The translations under genes and the position numbers were made by a program. A DNA stretch of 64,000 bases from Pseudomonas psychrophila (GTDB taxonomy: Bacteria; Pseudomonadota; Gammaproteobacteria; Pseudomonadales; Pseudomonadaceae): assembly GCF_001043005.1 (NCBI RefSeq), contig NZ_JYKZ01000004.1:186001-250000 (forward strand), in the 5' to 3' direction. The notes under the pieces were generated by a model. The model worked only from the letters and a program-made list of their open reading frames with translations. It searched no databases and was not told the DNA's origin. Numbering within the stretch: the first letter of the stretch is position 1; each line of letters opens with the position of its first letter. This document shows positions 53,830 to 62,595 of this stretch, in pieces.

Positions 53830-54162
53830 TGTCGCTGCAACGCTTAGTTGATGGATCAGTGCGAACGCTCGAGATCTTCCGACATCAAGAGCGCGGTAGC
53901 CTTTTTAATATCGATTTCTCTCGTTCGAGACGAGCGATTCGGGCTTCCAGCTCCTGAATCTTTTGCTGCTCAGGGTCAGTGCATTAGTCTGCGGGGTGAT
54001 ACCTGTGCACTCCTGCAGAAGCTGGCTAGCCCAGCGGCGCAGGGCCAACTCGCCAACACCTAGCGAGCGACTGGCTTCGATGAAGCTATAGTTTTGTTTG
54101 AGTACGAGGTCGGCATCCTCGCGTTTGAATTCAACGGAAAAAGCACGACGCTGTTTGGTCAT
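53830..54162 (-). mobile_element. IS3-family orfA relic
   Basis: On the minus strand MTKQRRAFSVEFKREDADLV begins at 54162, followed by NYSFIEASRSLGVGELALRR, a typical IS3-family OrfA. A frameshift occurs near the TNAL segment; the other frame carries on QKIQELEARIARLEREKSIL up to the A-rich slippery site, then SVRTDPST. The orfB part is missing. Only a relic remains. Confidence 0.8.
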
Positions 54163-54561
54163 CTGACACCTCGATATGGCGAGCATTCTTGCCTAAATGG
54201 TTGTCCGGTTTCATTAGATCACTACACTCTGGTGATATGTAGACGGTGACGTCCACCGACCAGCGATAGGCCTCACCATAGAATGGCGGCTCGTGATGTC
54301 GACTGGATGAGAGCCCAATTGAAATTGCCCGCCGCCAATACCGACTGTTCGGCGGTCATACCCCAACCCGCCATCGACAAAACTGTCTAGTAGACCCCAT
54401 GAATTCCACTCTTGGCCCGGCTCGGGTGTGGGGCAATCTGCCATACGCCGCTATGTCCGCATGCGATATGATGCCAAGTAGATATCAACACAAGCAGCTT
54501 GGGAACGGTCGATAAAACCGGGGCTGTATGGCTTTCATTTCACAACACAGGATCGTGTTCT
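54163..54561. other. Non-coding gap before SIR2-HerA
   Basis: 399 bases. It may hold the IS3 end and the promoter of the SIR2 gene. A minus-strand frame (54214-54444) has no convincing features. An in-frame TTG at 54499 would lengthen the SIR2 protein by 21 residues. Confidence 0.4.
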
Positions 54562-55827
54562 ATGCCAGTCGATGCCCTGCCACTTGCCCCTCTAGCACCA
54601 CTGCCTGTAATCCCTCTCACACTCCAACATCAAGGGCAGCAGGCATATCTTCCCCCAGGTGCGAATGAGTGGATGCCACTGACAGCTGAAGCATATCGCG
54701 TACTGAAAGGGGCCGAGCCTGATGATGCCCAACTGATCAGTTCGAACAGGAATACGTTGAGCGAGATGTTCTCGTCCGCTCTTCAGGTGCCTAACCTAGG
54801 TTTTTTTGCGGGAAGCGGTACATCCCTAGGTAACCCCGGTGGGCCTAGCATGTTGAAGCTATGGCAAGACTCGATGTGCGACCCGCTGACCCATACGCTG
54901 ACAGCTGCCGGTCAGCAGGTTACTGAGCGTGTCCGTTATGCCGAGCGCAAAAATCCGAACATTGAGCATTTCTTGTCACAATGCGATGCCTACCTAGCGT
55001 TCAACGACGACCCAGCCGTCGAAGGGTTTGTTGCACGCGTGAAAGAGCAAATCCTACACGCTTGCTCAACGTTTATTACCCTGCCCACGTCAGACATATC
55101 GGCATATCGTGAACTCCTTCAGAAGCTGGCTAGGAGAAGGGTTCGTGACCCGCGCCTGAAGGTGTTTACGACAAATTATGACATGTGCTTTGAAACGGCA
55201 GCGTCGGAACTGGGGATGGTCATTATTGATGGATTCTCCTACACCCGCAGACGTCGGTTTGACGGCAAACATTTCACATACGACATCGTGCGCCGTGAAG
55301 CTGACAGCCATGAGTTTGCCGAAGGCATTTTTCAACTACTGAAGCTCCATGGTTCCGTCAGCTGGAGCCGAGAGAGCAATGAAGTCTACGAGGACAGTCG
55401 ACCGACGCCGGAAAATGCCTGCCTGATATACCCCGCGAAAGGAAAGTACCAACAAGCGTTTCTCCAACCTCACTTAGAGCTGCTTTCAAGATTTTTAGAG
55501 TTTTTGCGTCAGCCGAACAGCTGCCTGGTTGTGTCAGGATTCGGGTTTAACGATGACCACCTTTCCGAACCGATCTATTCAGCGTTGCAATCCAACCCAA
55601 GCCTGAAGCTGATTCTTTGCGACTTCCAGTGCATCAGCCATGTCCACAACCGGGGTTTTAATGGGTCGAGTCCGTATTGGGGAAAATTCCGCGATCTCGC
55701 TCAGCGCGGTTTCGACGTCCATTTTGTCAGCGGCTCATTTGGTGATTTGACGGCTCATATCCCCCACCTGCGCACCGCTTCACCAGCTGAACAGTTGGCA
55801 AATGCTGTTAAACGGATTGGTAGGTAA
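54562..55827 (+). CDS. SIR2-family NADase of a SIR2-HerA defence system
   Basis: A 421-residue SIR2-fold protein. NAD-binding GFFAGSGTSLG at 80-90, TTNYD at 203-207 and the catalytic-type histidine H263 in KLHGSVSW are intact, as is the later SGFGFNDDHL. In SIR2-HerA (Nezha) systems this subunit degrades NAD when the complex with HerA senses phage. The HerA gene starts two bases after its stop. The N-terminal 60 residues are proline-rich and poorly conserved. The ATG at 54562 is preferred (AGGA nine bases away). Confidence 0.88.
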   Translation: MPVDALPLAPLAPLPVIPLTLQHQGQQAYLPPGANEWMPLTAEAYRVLKGAEPDDAQLISSNRNTLSEMFSSALQVPNLGFFAGSGTSLGNPGGPSMLKLWQDSMCDPLTHTLTAAGQQVTERVRYAERKNPNIEHFLSQCDAYLAFNDDPAVEGFVARVKEQILHACSTFITLPTSDISAYRELLQKLARRRVRDPRLKVFTTNYDMCFETAASELGMVIIDGFSYTRRRRFDGKHFTYDIVRREADSHEFAEGIFQLLKLHGSVSWSRESNEVYEDSRPTPENACLIYPAKGKYQQAFLQPHLELLSRFLEFLRQPNSCLVVSGFGFNDDHLSEPIYSALQSNPSLKLILCDFQCISHVHNRGFNGSSPYWGKFRDLAQRGFDVHFVSGSFGDLTAHIPHLRTASPAEQLANAVKRIGR

Positions 55828-55829
55828 CC

Positions 55830-57536
55830 ATGTCCCCAGAAGGAATACTTCTTAGCACGCTGAAAATCGGAGTGGTCACCAGCGTGGCAGCGCAACTGAT
55901 CAAAATCAACCTGGCACATGCTGGAGAAAACAGCGGTCGATATTTAGGTCACAATCGCTACGGTAAGGGTGAGGTGGGGGAACTGGTGCTGATCGAGGGT
56001 CAGCAAGCGGTGCTCCTAGGACGCATTACCGAGGTGAACCTACCTGATCGTGAGCGCACCGAGATTTCCCAGGACTTCGCTGGCACGCATGCTATTGATG
56101 CAATTGGCTTGATCCGCCTACTGGGGTCTGTTGATCCACACACCTTGAAAGTCACTGCAGGCGTGAGTTCCTACCCACGATTGGGAGACCGGGTTTACTC
56201 AGCACCTGGCTCGTTTATCTCCAAAATCCCAACATTGATTTCGAGCGGAATAAATGGGGAGTCCCCCCGTGTAACACTCGACCTCGGACATGTCTCTGGG
56301 GACGGAGGTTTCGCGATTGCTGTAACGCCAGAAAAACTCTTTGGTCGGCATTGCGCGATCTTGGGCTCAACCGGCGGCGGGAAAAGCTGGACGACTTCAA
56401 AGCTTATTGAGGAGTGTCGTCGATATACCTGCAAGATCGTGCTTGTGGACGCTACCGGGGAATACAGGTCACTTGAAGGGGAAGACTCAACACATCACCA
56501 TCTTGGAAACCCGCTGCATCGGACTCCTGCCTCACTTGAAGTGGCCATTCCGCCCACATGCTTTAATGAGACGGATTTTATCGCACTCTTTCAGCCGTCA
56601 GGTAAAACTCAAGGCCCAAAACTCAGAGAAGCCATAAAAAGCCTGAGGCTTGCGGCGTTGGCTCCAGATATCTTCACGGGAGGGTACGTTCCGAAAGTAG
56701 GTCAACTCAAAGCTGATTTTCGTCGAGCGATGAATAGGGACAATAACGCCAACCGGGTGGGTAATCCGAATCTCCCCTTTGATCAGGGCATGTTGGTTCG
56801 GCAAATTGTCGAGGAATGCTGCTTCCCGACGGGACAGAACAACGACATGAGTAGATGGGGCGCGGCAAGTAGCGAGCTATCCTACTGCTCCTCCCTAATG
56901 ACACGAATCATGAGTGTCATGGACTCTCCTTCGCTGAGCAGTATATTTCGCCCTGCAGAGGGTCTCCCGAGCTTGGTTGAACATCTCGATGAGTTTATCG
57001 CTGGAGAAAAGCGGTTATTCAGAATATGCCTCAGCTCAGTCGGCTATGAGTTCAACGCAAGAGAAGTCATCGCCAACGCCATCGGCAGGCTGTTATTGCT
57101 TCGAGCACGTAACGAGTTTTTTAGGCAGCGTCCGCTGATCGTCATCTTGGACGAGGCTCACAATTTCCTAGGAAAAACGTTGGGAAGTGAAGACGATGTT
57201 CAGAACCTGGACGCGTTCGAGCTCATAGCGAAAGAAGGACGAAAGTACGGACTCAACATTTGCCTAGTGACTCAGCGACCGCGAGACATCACAGAAGGAG
57301 TGCTGAGTCAGATGGGCACGTTGCTTGTACATCGGCTGACCAATGACCGTGACCGAGAAGTGGTCGAACGTGCCTGTGGAGAGCTGGATCGTTCAGCCGC
57401 CGCTTTTTTGCCCAACCTCAAGCAGGGCGAGGTGGCACTGGTAGGTGTTGATTTCCCAATCCCTGTAACCATTCAGATGGGACGCCCCACCCAACCTCCA
57501 AGGTCGGACGGGCCAAGCTTTCAAGCGCTATGGTGA
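55830..57536 (+). CDS. herA: HerA-type hexameric ATPase of the SIR2-HerA system
   Basis: A 568-residue HerA/FtsK-superfamily translocase. The N-terminal HAS-barrel (about 10-150; LGRITEVNLP, HVSGDGGFAIAVTPEKLFGR) precedes the ATPase: Walker A GSTGGGKSW at 179-187, Walker B ILDEAHNF at 439-446 and TQRPRDI from 481, then the arginine-bearing LTNDRDREVVERA. It should form a hexamer that assembles the SIR2 subunits. The gene is coupled to the SIR2 gene by a two-base gap. It is only distantly like the DUF853 ATPase at 2691. Confidence 0.9.
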   Translation: MSPEGILLSTLKIGVVTSVAAQLIKINLAHAGENSGRYLGHNRYGKGEVGELVLIEGQQAVLLGRITEVNLPDRERTEISQDFAGTHAIDAIGLIRLLGSVDPHTLKVTAGVSSYPRLGDRVYSAPGSFISKIPTLISSGINGESPRVTLDLGHVSGDGGFAIAVTPEKLFGRHCAILGSTGGGKSWTTSKLIEECRRYTCKIVLVDATGEYRSLEGEDSTHHHLGNPLHRTPASLEVAIPPTCFNETDFIALFQPSGKTQGPKLREAIKSLRLAALAPDIFTGGYVPKVGQLKADFRRAMNRDNNANRVGNPNLPFDQGMLVRQIVEECCFPTGQNNDMSRWGAASSELSYCSSLMTRIMSVMDSPSLSSIFRPAEGLPSLVEHLDEFIAGEKRLFRICLSSVGYEFNAREVIANAIGRLLLLRARNEFFRQRPLIVILDEAHNFLGKTLGSEDDVQNLDAFELIAKEGRKYGLNICLVTQRPRDITEGVLSQMGTLLVHRLTNDRDREVVERACGELDRSAAAFLPNLKQGEVALVGVDFPIPVTIQMGRPTQPPRSDGPSFQALW

Positions 57537-57839
57537 TGTCGCAATCCGTTTCGCTTGCATCGGTGTTCTGAGAATGTTCAGCTACTCTCGAATTCAAACA
57601 GTTAAGCGACGTCGCGGGTGCTGGATCTCAACACAAATATACGATGATGCAGCTTGCGAATTTACTCCGGCCATCTGTATGGGTAACGCTATAAACTCAG
57701 GTTACTGTGCCTTGTTTTTGACGCTTGAACCGTATGCGTCCGGCCAAGGTATCTAACCACCGGTTGGTTGTAGATAAATTCAGAGTGCGCGATCATGAAG
57801 TGCTAGCTTTCATTCGTACAGTCATGAGATTTCCAAGGA
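57537..57839. other. Non-coding gap
   Basis: 303 bases between HerA and the last cargo gene. Short frames (for example 57574-57756) are unconvincing. I see nothing else. Confidence 0.4.
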
Positions 57840-58586
57840 ATGAACCGATCAGAGCGCCGCAGGTACGAGAAAGAGTTTCCAAAAGCTTTGAAGAAGGCCG
57901 GTGATAACTGCGGGATTTGCCGCAAGCCACTGAAACACAACTCCCGTACTTTTGGCGGAGTGTTGTCGGATGGATGCGCTGCATTGGCGGGTGAGTGCTG
58001 CCAAAACCAGCTCGATGTCGTCATGGGTTCCGGGGTGTACATCAACCAGAACACCGATGCCATCATGGGTGTTTTGGAGCAGATGAAAGGTGATTCAGGT
58101 GGGCAACCAGTCGCGGATGCGCTGGAAGCTTCGAGGCGTCTCCAGTCGGGCATTGGAGGACTAGAGGACATCGTCGAGCGCACAATGCGGCGCGGAGGGC
58201 TTTCGAGGCCTGCTCAAGGTATTTCGTTGACCGACACCCCGTGGAAGACGGATGACGCACAGTGGTTTGAGACACACTCCGCTAGATCTCACCGGTTACG
58301 CCCTATGCATCCTGGCGAACACGAGACAATACCAACTCAAATGAAAGAGGCCGTCATCCCCGATGATCATCGATGGGATATTTTGGTGCGGCAGATACAA
58401 AAAGGGCACCGTGCCCGATTGGCTTTTTGTCGCAATGCTCTTATGGAGATCCCCGATGTGGAAGAGGTGATTCATGCAATCTTTGACACTGTTGCCAATG
58501 CCAGGCCGGGCGACACAATAACGGCCGATAAAATTGCTGCTCTGGCCAAGCGTTATCACACCTCCAAAGGCTCAGTCCCCAACTAA
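57840..58586 (+). CDS. Unknown protein at the right end of the island
   Basis: A 248-residue protein. The N-terminal 60 residues are Cys-rich: CGICRKPLK, then DGCAALAGECC, a possible treble-clef or zinc-ribbon site. The middle has a helical SGGQPVADALEASRRLQSG and a charged linker. The C-terminus (HAIFDTVANARPGDTITADK, IAALAKRYH) looks like a small winged-helix or ribosomal-like domain. The family is not recognised. AAGGA is directly before the ATG, so the real site may be GAGA further upstream. It is the outermost cargo gene, 226 bases from the right repeat. Confidence 0.65.
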   Translation: MNRSERRRYEKEFPKALKKAGDNCGICRKPLKHNSRTFGGVLSDGCAALAGECCQNQLDVVMGSGVYINQNTDAIMGVLEQMKGDSGGQPVADALEASRRLQSGIGGLEDIVERTMRRGGLSRPAQGISLTDTPWKTDDAQWFETHSARSHRLRPMHPGEHETIPTQMKEAVIPDDHRWDILVRQIQKGHRARLAFCRNALMEIPDVEEVIHAIFDTVANARPGDTITADKIAALAKRYHTSKGSVPN

Positions 58587-58811
58587 ACGAGATCGCTTCA
58601 ATCCTTCAATTCAGCCTGGGCTGGATGGCCGATCACCTCAGGTCGATCAAAAGGCTGAACAGCATACGTAAAGAGGAATTGATGTCTAGACATGGGGTTA
58701 TCGTTCGACGGGCATGGGTTCTTGCTTAGCCGGATTGGAGCGTGATTTACAGCTCTCAGCTTGCTCAGAGACGTCGACTTACAAAATATTTCGGATTCGA
58801 AGTTTGGCTGA

Positions 58812-58933
58812 TAAAGCGTATACTTCGACCCTCAAAATGAAGCTGAAATAGCCAAAAGTATACGTTTTTACTCGATCGCATCGATTAAGACTTGATAAAA
58901 GCCCCGCAGGCGTTGGGCTGCGCGAATGTATAC
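58812..58933. repeat. Right-end GTATAC repeat array (att-like)
   Basis: Three sites: TAAAGCGTATACTT (58812-58825), identical over 14 bases to the outer left site; AAAGTATACGT (58855-58865), inverted; and AATGTATACGTA (58925-58936). GTATAC cores are at 58818, 58858 and 58928. Core spacing from the outside in is 70 and 40, compared with 67 and 50 at the left end, so the two ends are roughly mirror images. Confidence 0.7.
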
Positions 58934-58972
58934 GTAGACCTATATGAATATTATGCCAATAAGCTGAGCTGG

Positions 58973-58992
58973 CAGGCGGGTCAAACCGCCTG
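58973..58992. terminator. Short GC-rich hairpin
   Basis: CAGGCGG / CCGCCTG stem with a 6-base loop, four bases before the strong terminator at 58997. It may be part of the same transcription stop. Confidence 0.5.
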
Positions 58993-58996
58993 ACCA

Positions 58997-59043
58997 AAAA
59001 CCCCCGTTAAACCCTGGCAACAGTTGGGTTTAACGGGGGTTTT
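58997..59043. terminator. Strong intrinsic terminator
   Basis: AAAACCCCCGTTAAACCC and its complement form an 18-bp stem with an 11-base loop and a T-rich end. Before the island arrived it probably ended the nrdA transcript. Confidence 0.93.
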
Positions 59044-59131
59044 GTTTTTGCGCGATTAAACGACGGGAGCACCCTTCTTGCTTCGTCAGCGACTACATTG
59101 CAGGTTGCAGAATTCAACAACAGGACGCCCC

Positions 59132-60367
59132 ATGAAGATCATCAATGCCACGCTGCGAAAAACTCCCGGCCTGCACACCGTCATGTGTGAGGGTGAGCAC
59201 ATCAGTGCCATCACCCTACAGTCGGCTCATGTACCGCCTCAGGCAGGCGATATCGACGCCCAGGGCCAGTTGTTGATCGCACCGTTTGTGGAGCCGCATA
59301 TTCATCTGGACGCGGCCCTGACCGCAGGTCAGCCCGAGTGGAACTTGAGCGGCACCCTGTTCGAAGGCATCGAGCGCTGGGCGCAGCGCAAGGAAACCAT
59401 CACCCATGAGGACACCAAGCAGCGTGCCCACACCACCCTGCGCATGCTGGCCGAGCATGGCATTCAACACGTGCGTACCCATGTCGATGTCACCGATCCG
59501 ACGCTGGCCGCGCTGCGGGCGATGATTGAAGTGCGTGAGGAAACCCGCCACCTGATTAACCTGCAAATCGTTGCGTTTCCGCAGGAAGATATCGAGTCCT
59601 ACGCCGGTGGGCGCGAGCTGATGACCCTGGCAGTGGAGCTGGGAGCGGATGTAGTCGGCGGTATTCCGCACTTTGAAAACACCCGTGAGCAAGGGGTCAG
59701 TTCAATCAAGTTTCTGATGGACCTGGCTGAGCGTACCGGCTGCCTGGTGGATGTGCACTGCGACGAGACCGACGACCCGCATTCGCGCTTTCTTGAAGTG
59801 CTGGCCGAAGAGGCCCGCGTACGCGGCATGGGCAGCCGGGTAACCGCCAGCCACACCACGGCCATGGGTTCTTATGACAATGCCTACTGCTCGAAATTGT
59901 TCCGCCTGCTCAAGGCTTCGGGCATCAACTTTGTCTCGTGCCCGACCGAAAGCATCCACTTGCAGGGGCGCTTCGACACCTTCCCGAAACGTCGCGGTGT
60001 GACACGGGTTGCAGAGCTGGACCGAGCCGGGATGAACGTGTGCTTCGGTCAGGACTCGATCAAGGACCCTTGGTACCCACTGGGCAACGGCAACATTCTG
60101 CGGGTGCTGGATGCCGGTTTGCATATCTGCCACATGATGGGTTTTGAAGACCTGGCACGCAGCCTGGACCTGGTCACCGACAACAGCGCACGCACCCTCG
60201 ACCTTGGCGAGCGCTACGGCATTGCCGTGGGCCGCCCGGCGAATATGCTGGTGCTGGATGCCGAGAGCGACTACGAAGCGGTGCGCCGCCAGGCCAAGGC
60301 GCGGGTATCGATTCGTGGCGGCAAGGTATTGATGACACGGGTGCCAGAGCGGGTTGAGTTCAGCTGA
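59132..60367 (+). CDS. codA: Cytosine deaminase CodA
   Basis: It deaminates cytosine to uracil and ammonia for pyrimidine salvage. A 411-residue amidohydrolase: metal ligands in PHIHLDAA, HVDVTD, VDVHCDETDD (active-site H and E/D), ASHTTAMGS, and D in CFGQDSIKDPW, the standard CodA pattern. The ATG at 59132 follows AACAGGA; a longer frame from 59078 has no site. codB (permease) is not adjacent. The gene is in core DNA, next to the flagellar cluster. Confidence 0.94.
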   Translation: MKIINATLRKTPGLHTVMCEGEHISAITLQSAHVPPQAGDIDAQGQLLIAPFVEPHIHLDAALTAGQPEWNLSGTLFEGIERWAQRKETITHEDTKQRAHTTLRMLAEHGIQHVRTHVDVTDPTLAALRAMIEVREETRHLINLQIVAFPQEDIESYAGGRELMTLAVELGADVVGGIPHFENTREQGVSSIKFLMDLAERTGCLVDVHCDETDDPHSRFLEVLAEEARVRGMGSRVTASHTTAMGSYDNAYCSKLFRLLKASGINFVSCPTESIHLQGRFDTFPKRRGVTRVAELDRAGMNVCFGQDSIKDPWYPLGNGNILRVLDAGLHICHMMGFEDLARSLDLVTDNSARTLDLGERYGIAVGRPANMLVLDAESDYEAVRRQAKARVSIRGGKVLMTRVPERVEFS

Positions 60368-60395
60368 GCGAAGCGAGGCTGCGACTAAAACAATC

Positions 60396-60446
60396 GTGGG
60401 AGCGAGCCTGCTCGCGAAGGTCATTCGCGAGCAGGCTCGCTCCCAC
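60396..60446. repeat. REP palindrome (short loop)
   Basis: GTGGGAGCGAGCCTGCTCGC and its exact complement with about 11 bases between. It lies between codA and the convergent flgE. Confidence 0.93.
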
Positions 60447-60505
60447 AGGAAGGCTTTATCGACAACAGAGTCTCTACAGAAGGCCTGGATGACCGATAAC
60501 ACCCA

Positions 60506-61825
60506 TCACGTCATCTGAATAATGGTCTGCATGATGGTGCTTTGGGTCGAGATAGTTTTAGCGTTGGCCTGGTAGTTGCTCTGGGCCTTGATCAGGTCTA
60601 CCAGTTCGCTGGTCAGGTTGACGTTGGAGTCTTCCAGCGAGTTGGACTGGATGGCGCCCAGGCTGCCGATTTTCGGTGCGTCGTAGCCTGCCATACCCGA
60701 GGAGTAGGTTTCTTTCCAGGCCGTGCCACCTACCGGCTGCAGGCCTTGCTCGTTGGTAAAGCTGGCCAGGGAAATCTGGCCGATGGCACGGCTCTGGTTG
60801 TTGCTGAAGTTGGCGAACATCACGCCCGAACCGTCGATGGTCAGGTTGTTGATCTGGCCGGTGGCGTAGCCGTCCTGGGTCGGCGGGTTACGCGAAGAGT
60901 CGGTGTTGTACTGGGTGGTTTTGGCCATGTTGATGACGATGCCACCCGGCTTGGCGTCGGCGCCGTTGGTGTCCCACTTGCCATTGATCATGGCACCCGG
61001 CTTCCAGCCACTGACGACCAGTGTGTTTTCCAGCTGATCTTTAACCGGATCGGGCTGCGTGACATTGGTCAGCGCACCGGCCGAATCAAACGCCATGGTT
61101 GAAGGCACTGGCGCTTTGGCGCCATCACCCGACACTGGCGTGCCATCCGGGTTGCGGCCATCGATCAGGGTATAGACACTCCAACTGTTGCCACCGGTCT
61201 TGACCATGTACTGATCCATCGGGTGCGCGTTGCCCTGGGTGTCGTAAACCATGGTGCTGAATTTTTTGGTGTAGCTGGTGGACACGGTCGGATCGAACGG
61301 GACCTTGGTCTGATCGATCGCATCAGAGCTGGAATTCAGGTTGATCTCGGACGTTACCGACCCTGTAGGCTTGGGCGCCAGGTTTGAGGTGTCGATACGC
61401 AGGTCGGTCAGCACGCCATTGACGATATTGCCGTTGGCATCCACGCCATAACCCTGCAAACGCGCAGTCCCATCAGAACTGGTCACGTAGCCGTCTTTAT
61501 CAGACTTGAACGTACCGGCACGGGTATAGCTCAAGGAACCGTTGTCGCTCAGTACGAAGAAGCCGCTGCCCTGAATGCCCATGTCCAGCAGGTTGCCGGT
61601 GTTGTTGACGGCACCTTGACCAAAGTTTTGCGAGACCGCTGCCAGGTTCACGCCACTGCCGATGGTCTTGCTGCCGGTACCCAGTTTGTTGGCCGAGTAG
61701 ATATCGGCGAACTCTGCGCGCGATGATTTGAAGCCGGTGGTTGCAGCGTTGGCGATGTTGTTGCCGGTCACGTCGAGCTGCTTGTTCGCCGCATAGAGGC
61801 CGCTAAGGCCGATATTGAATGACAT
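60506..61825 (-). CDS. flgE: Flagellar hook protein FlgE
   Basis: FlgE builds the hook, the universal joint between rod and filament. The 439-residue protein starts with the rod/hook signature SGLYAANKQLDVTGNNIANA and ends with the amphipathic NLTSELVDLIKAQSNYQANA and a STIMQTIIQMT tail. The central FlgE domain (LQGYGVDANG) is present. It is last of the visible flgB-flgC-flgD-flgE run. CTCAAGGAGAG lies before the ATG at 61823-61825. Confidence 0.96.
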   Translation of the reverse strand: MSFNIGLSGLYAANKQLDVTGNNIANAATTGFKSSRAEFADIYSANKLGTGSKTIGSGVNLAAVSQNFGQGAVNNTGNLLDMGIQGSGFFVLSDNGSLSYTRAGTFKSDKDGYVTSSDGTARLQGYGVDANGNIVNGVLTDLRIDTSNLAPKPTGSVTSEINLNSSSDAIDQTKVPFDPTVSTSYTKKFSTMVYDTQGNAHPMDQYMVKTGGNSWSVYTLIDGRNPDGTPVSGDGAKAPVPSTMAFDSAGALTNVTQPDPVKDQLENTLVVSGWKPGAMINGKWDTNGADAKPGGIVINMAKTTQYNTDSSRNPPTQDGYATGQINNLTIDGSGVMFANFSNNQSRAIGQISLASFTNEQGLQPVGGTAWKETYSSGMAGYDAPKIGSLGAIQSNSLEDSNVNLTSELVDLIKAQSNYQANAKTISTQSTIMQTIIQMT

Positions 61826-61854
61826 GTTTCTCTCCTTGAGGCGTATGAGTCGGC

Positions 61855-62580
61855 TTAGAGGCCAATGGTCTGGACTTTGGATATGCCAATGCTGCCCAGG
61901 CCTGCGAGGTTGAGCATGATTTCGCCACCCGTCTTGCTCAGGGTCACGCTGTTAACCGTGGCAGGCAGGTAGGTGGTGAGCGCCGTCGTACCGGTGTCGG
62001 TTTTGCTCGATGCGGTGAAGGTGTACGAACCCTTGTCCAGCAGCACGCCGTCGTCGTCCTTGCCATCCCAGGTAAAGCCCGCGTTACCGGCCTTCTGGGT
62101 GCCCATGTCGATCGTGCGAACCACTTCACCGTCCGCATTGGTAATGCTGATCACGGGATTGGAGTTGGCGTCCTGGACCACCACGGTGCCGTTGAATGGT
62201 TTTTCGCTGGCAGGGTCTACGTAAGCTTCACCGGTTTGCACAATCACCGAGCGACCCACCAGGGACGAGGCCTGCAAGGCTTGCGAAGACTGGAAATTGC
62301 CCGAGAGAGAAGTCACCGTATCGTTAAGCGTGGTGATGCCTTCCAGGCTACTGAACTGGGCCAGTTGCGCGACGAACGCAGTGTTGTCCTGCGGGTCCAG
62401 CGGGTTCTGGTTTTTCAGTTGGGTAACCAGCAGTTGCAGGAACGCATCCTTGCCCAGCGCCGTGTTCCCGGACGCAGCCTTGGAGGCCGCCGCCAGACTG
62501 GTATCGGTGGTCTTGGCCTGGGCTGAGTTGGCAAGCACCTGGTTAAGGGTCATGCCGCTGGTGGAATCGGTCACACTCAT
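61855..62580 (-). CDS. flgD: Flagellar hook cap protein FlgD
   Basis: FlgD caps the growing hook and guides FlgE assembly. 241 residues: the N-terminal FlgD motif FLQLLVTQLKNQNPLDPQD and TAFVAQLAQFSSLEGI, then the FlgD Ig-like domain with FTWDGKDDDGVLLDKGSYTF. AAGGGGC lies before the ATG at 62578-62580. It is 15 bases from flgC. Confidence 0.96.
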   Translation of the reverse strand: MSVTDSTSGMTLNQVLANSAQAKTTDTSLAAASKAASGNTALGKDAFLQLLVTQLKNQNPLDPQDNTAFVAQLAQFSSLEGITTLNDTVTSLSGNFQSSQALQASSLVGRSVIVQTGEAYVDPASEKPFNGTVVVQDANSNPVISITNADGEVVRTIDMGTQKAGNAGFTWDGKDDDGVLLDKGSYTFTASSKTDTGTTALTTYLPATVNSVTLSKTGGEIMLNLAGLGSIGISKVQTIGL

Positions 62581-62595
62581 TTGCGTCGCCCCTTA

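Larger units (their letters stand above)
32980..58825. mobile_element. Genomic island with a tyrosine-recombinase trio and defence cargo
   Basis: The island is delimited here by a 14-bp direct repeat, TAAAGCGTATACTT, at 32980-32993 and 58812-58825. It starts just after nrdA and ends before the terminator that precedes codA. At the left it carries three adjacent, mutually different tyrosine recombinase genes and a small coiled-coil gene, followed by about 20 kb of variable cargo: a Septu-like pair, a DUF4297-helicase pair, a RES protein, small-gene cassettes and SIR2-HerA. By eye the base composition is more AT-rich than the flanks. Additional GTATAC sites outside R1 (up to 58933) leave the right boundary uncertain by about 110 bases. 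Tn554-type and Gamma-Mobile-Trio elements have comparable gene sets. Confidence 0.8.

Noticed and set aside
54214..54444. A 76-codon minus-strand frame before the SIR2 gene
   Set aside because: No family features; it lies in the relic-rich gap between the IS3 fragment and the SIR2 gene.
57574..57756. A 60-codon plus-strand frame after HerA
   Set aside because: No ribosome-binding site and no recognisable protein pattern.
32980..58825. Prophage or integrative conjugative element
   Set aside because: No capsid, tail, lysis, relaxase, type IV secretion or replication genes are present; only recombinases and defence-type cargo.
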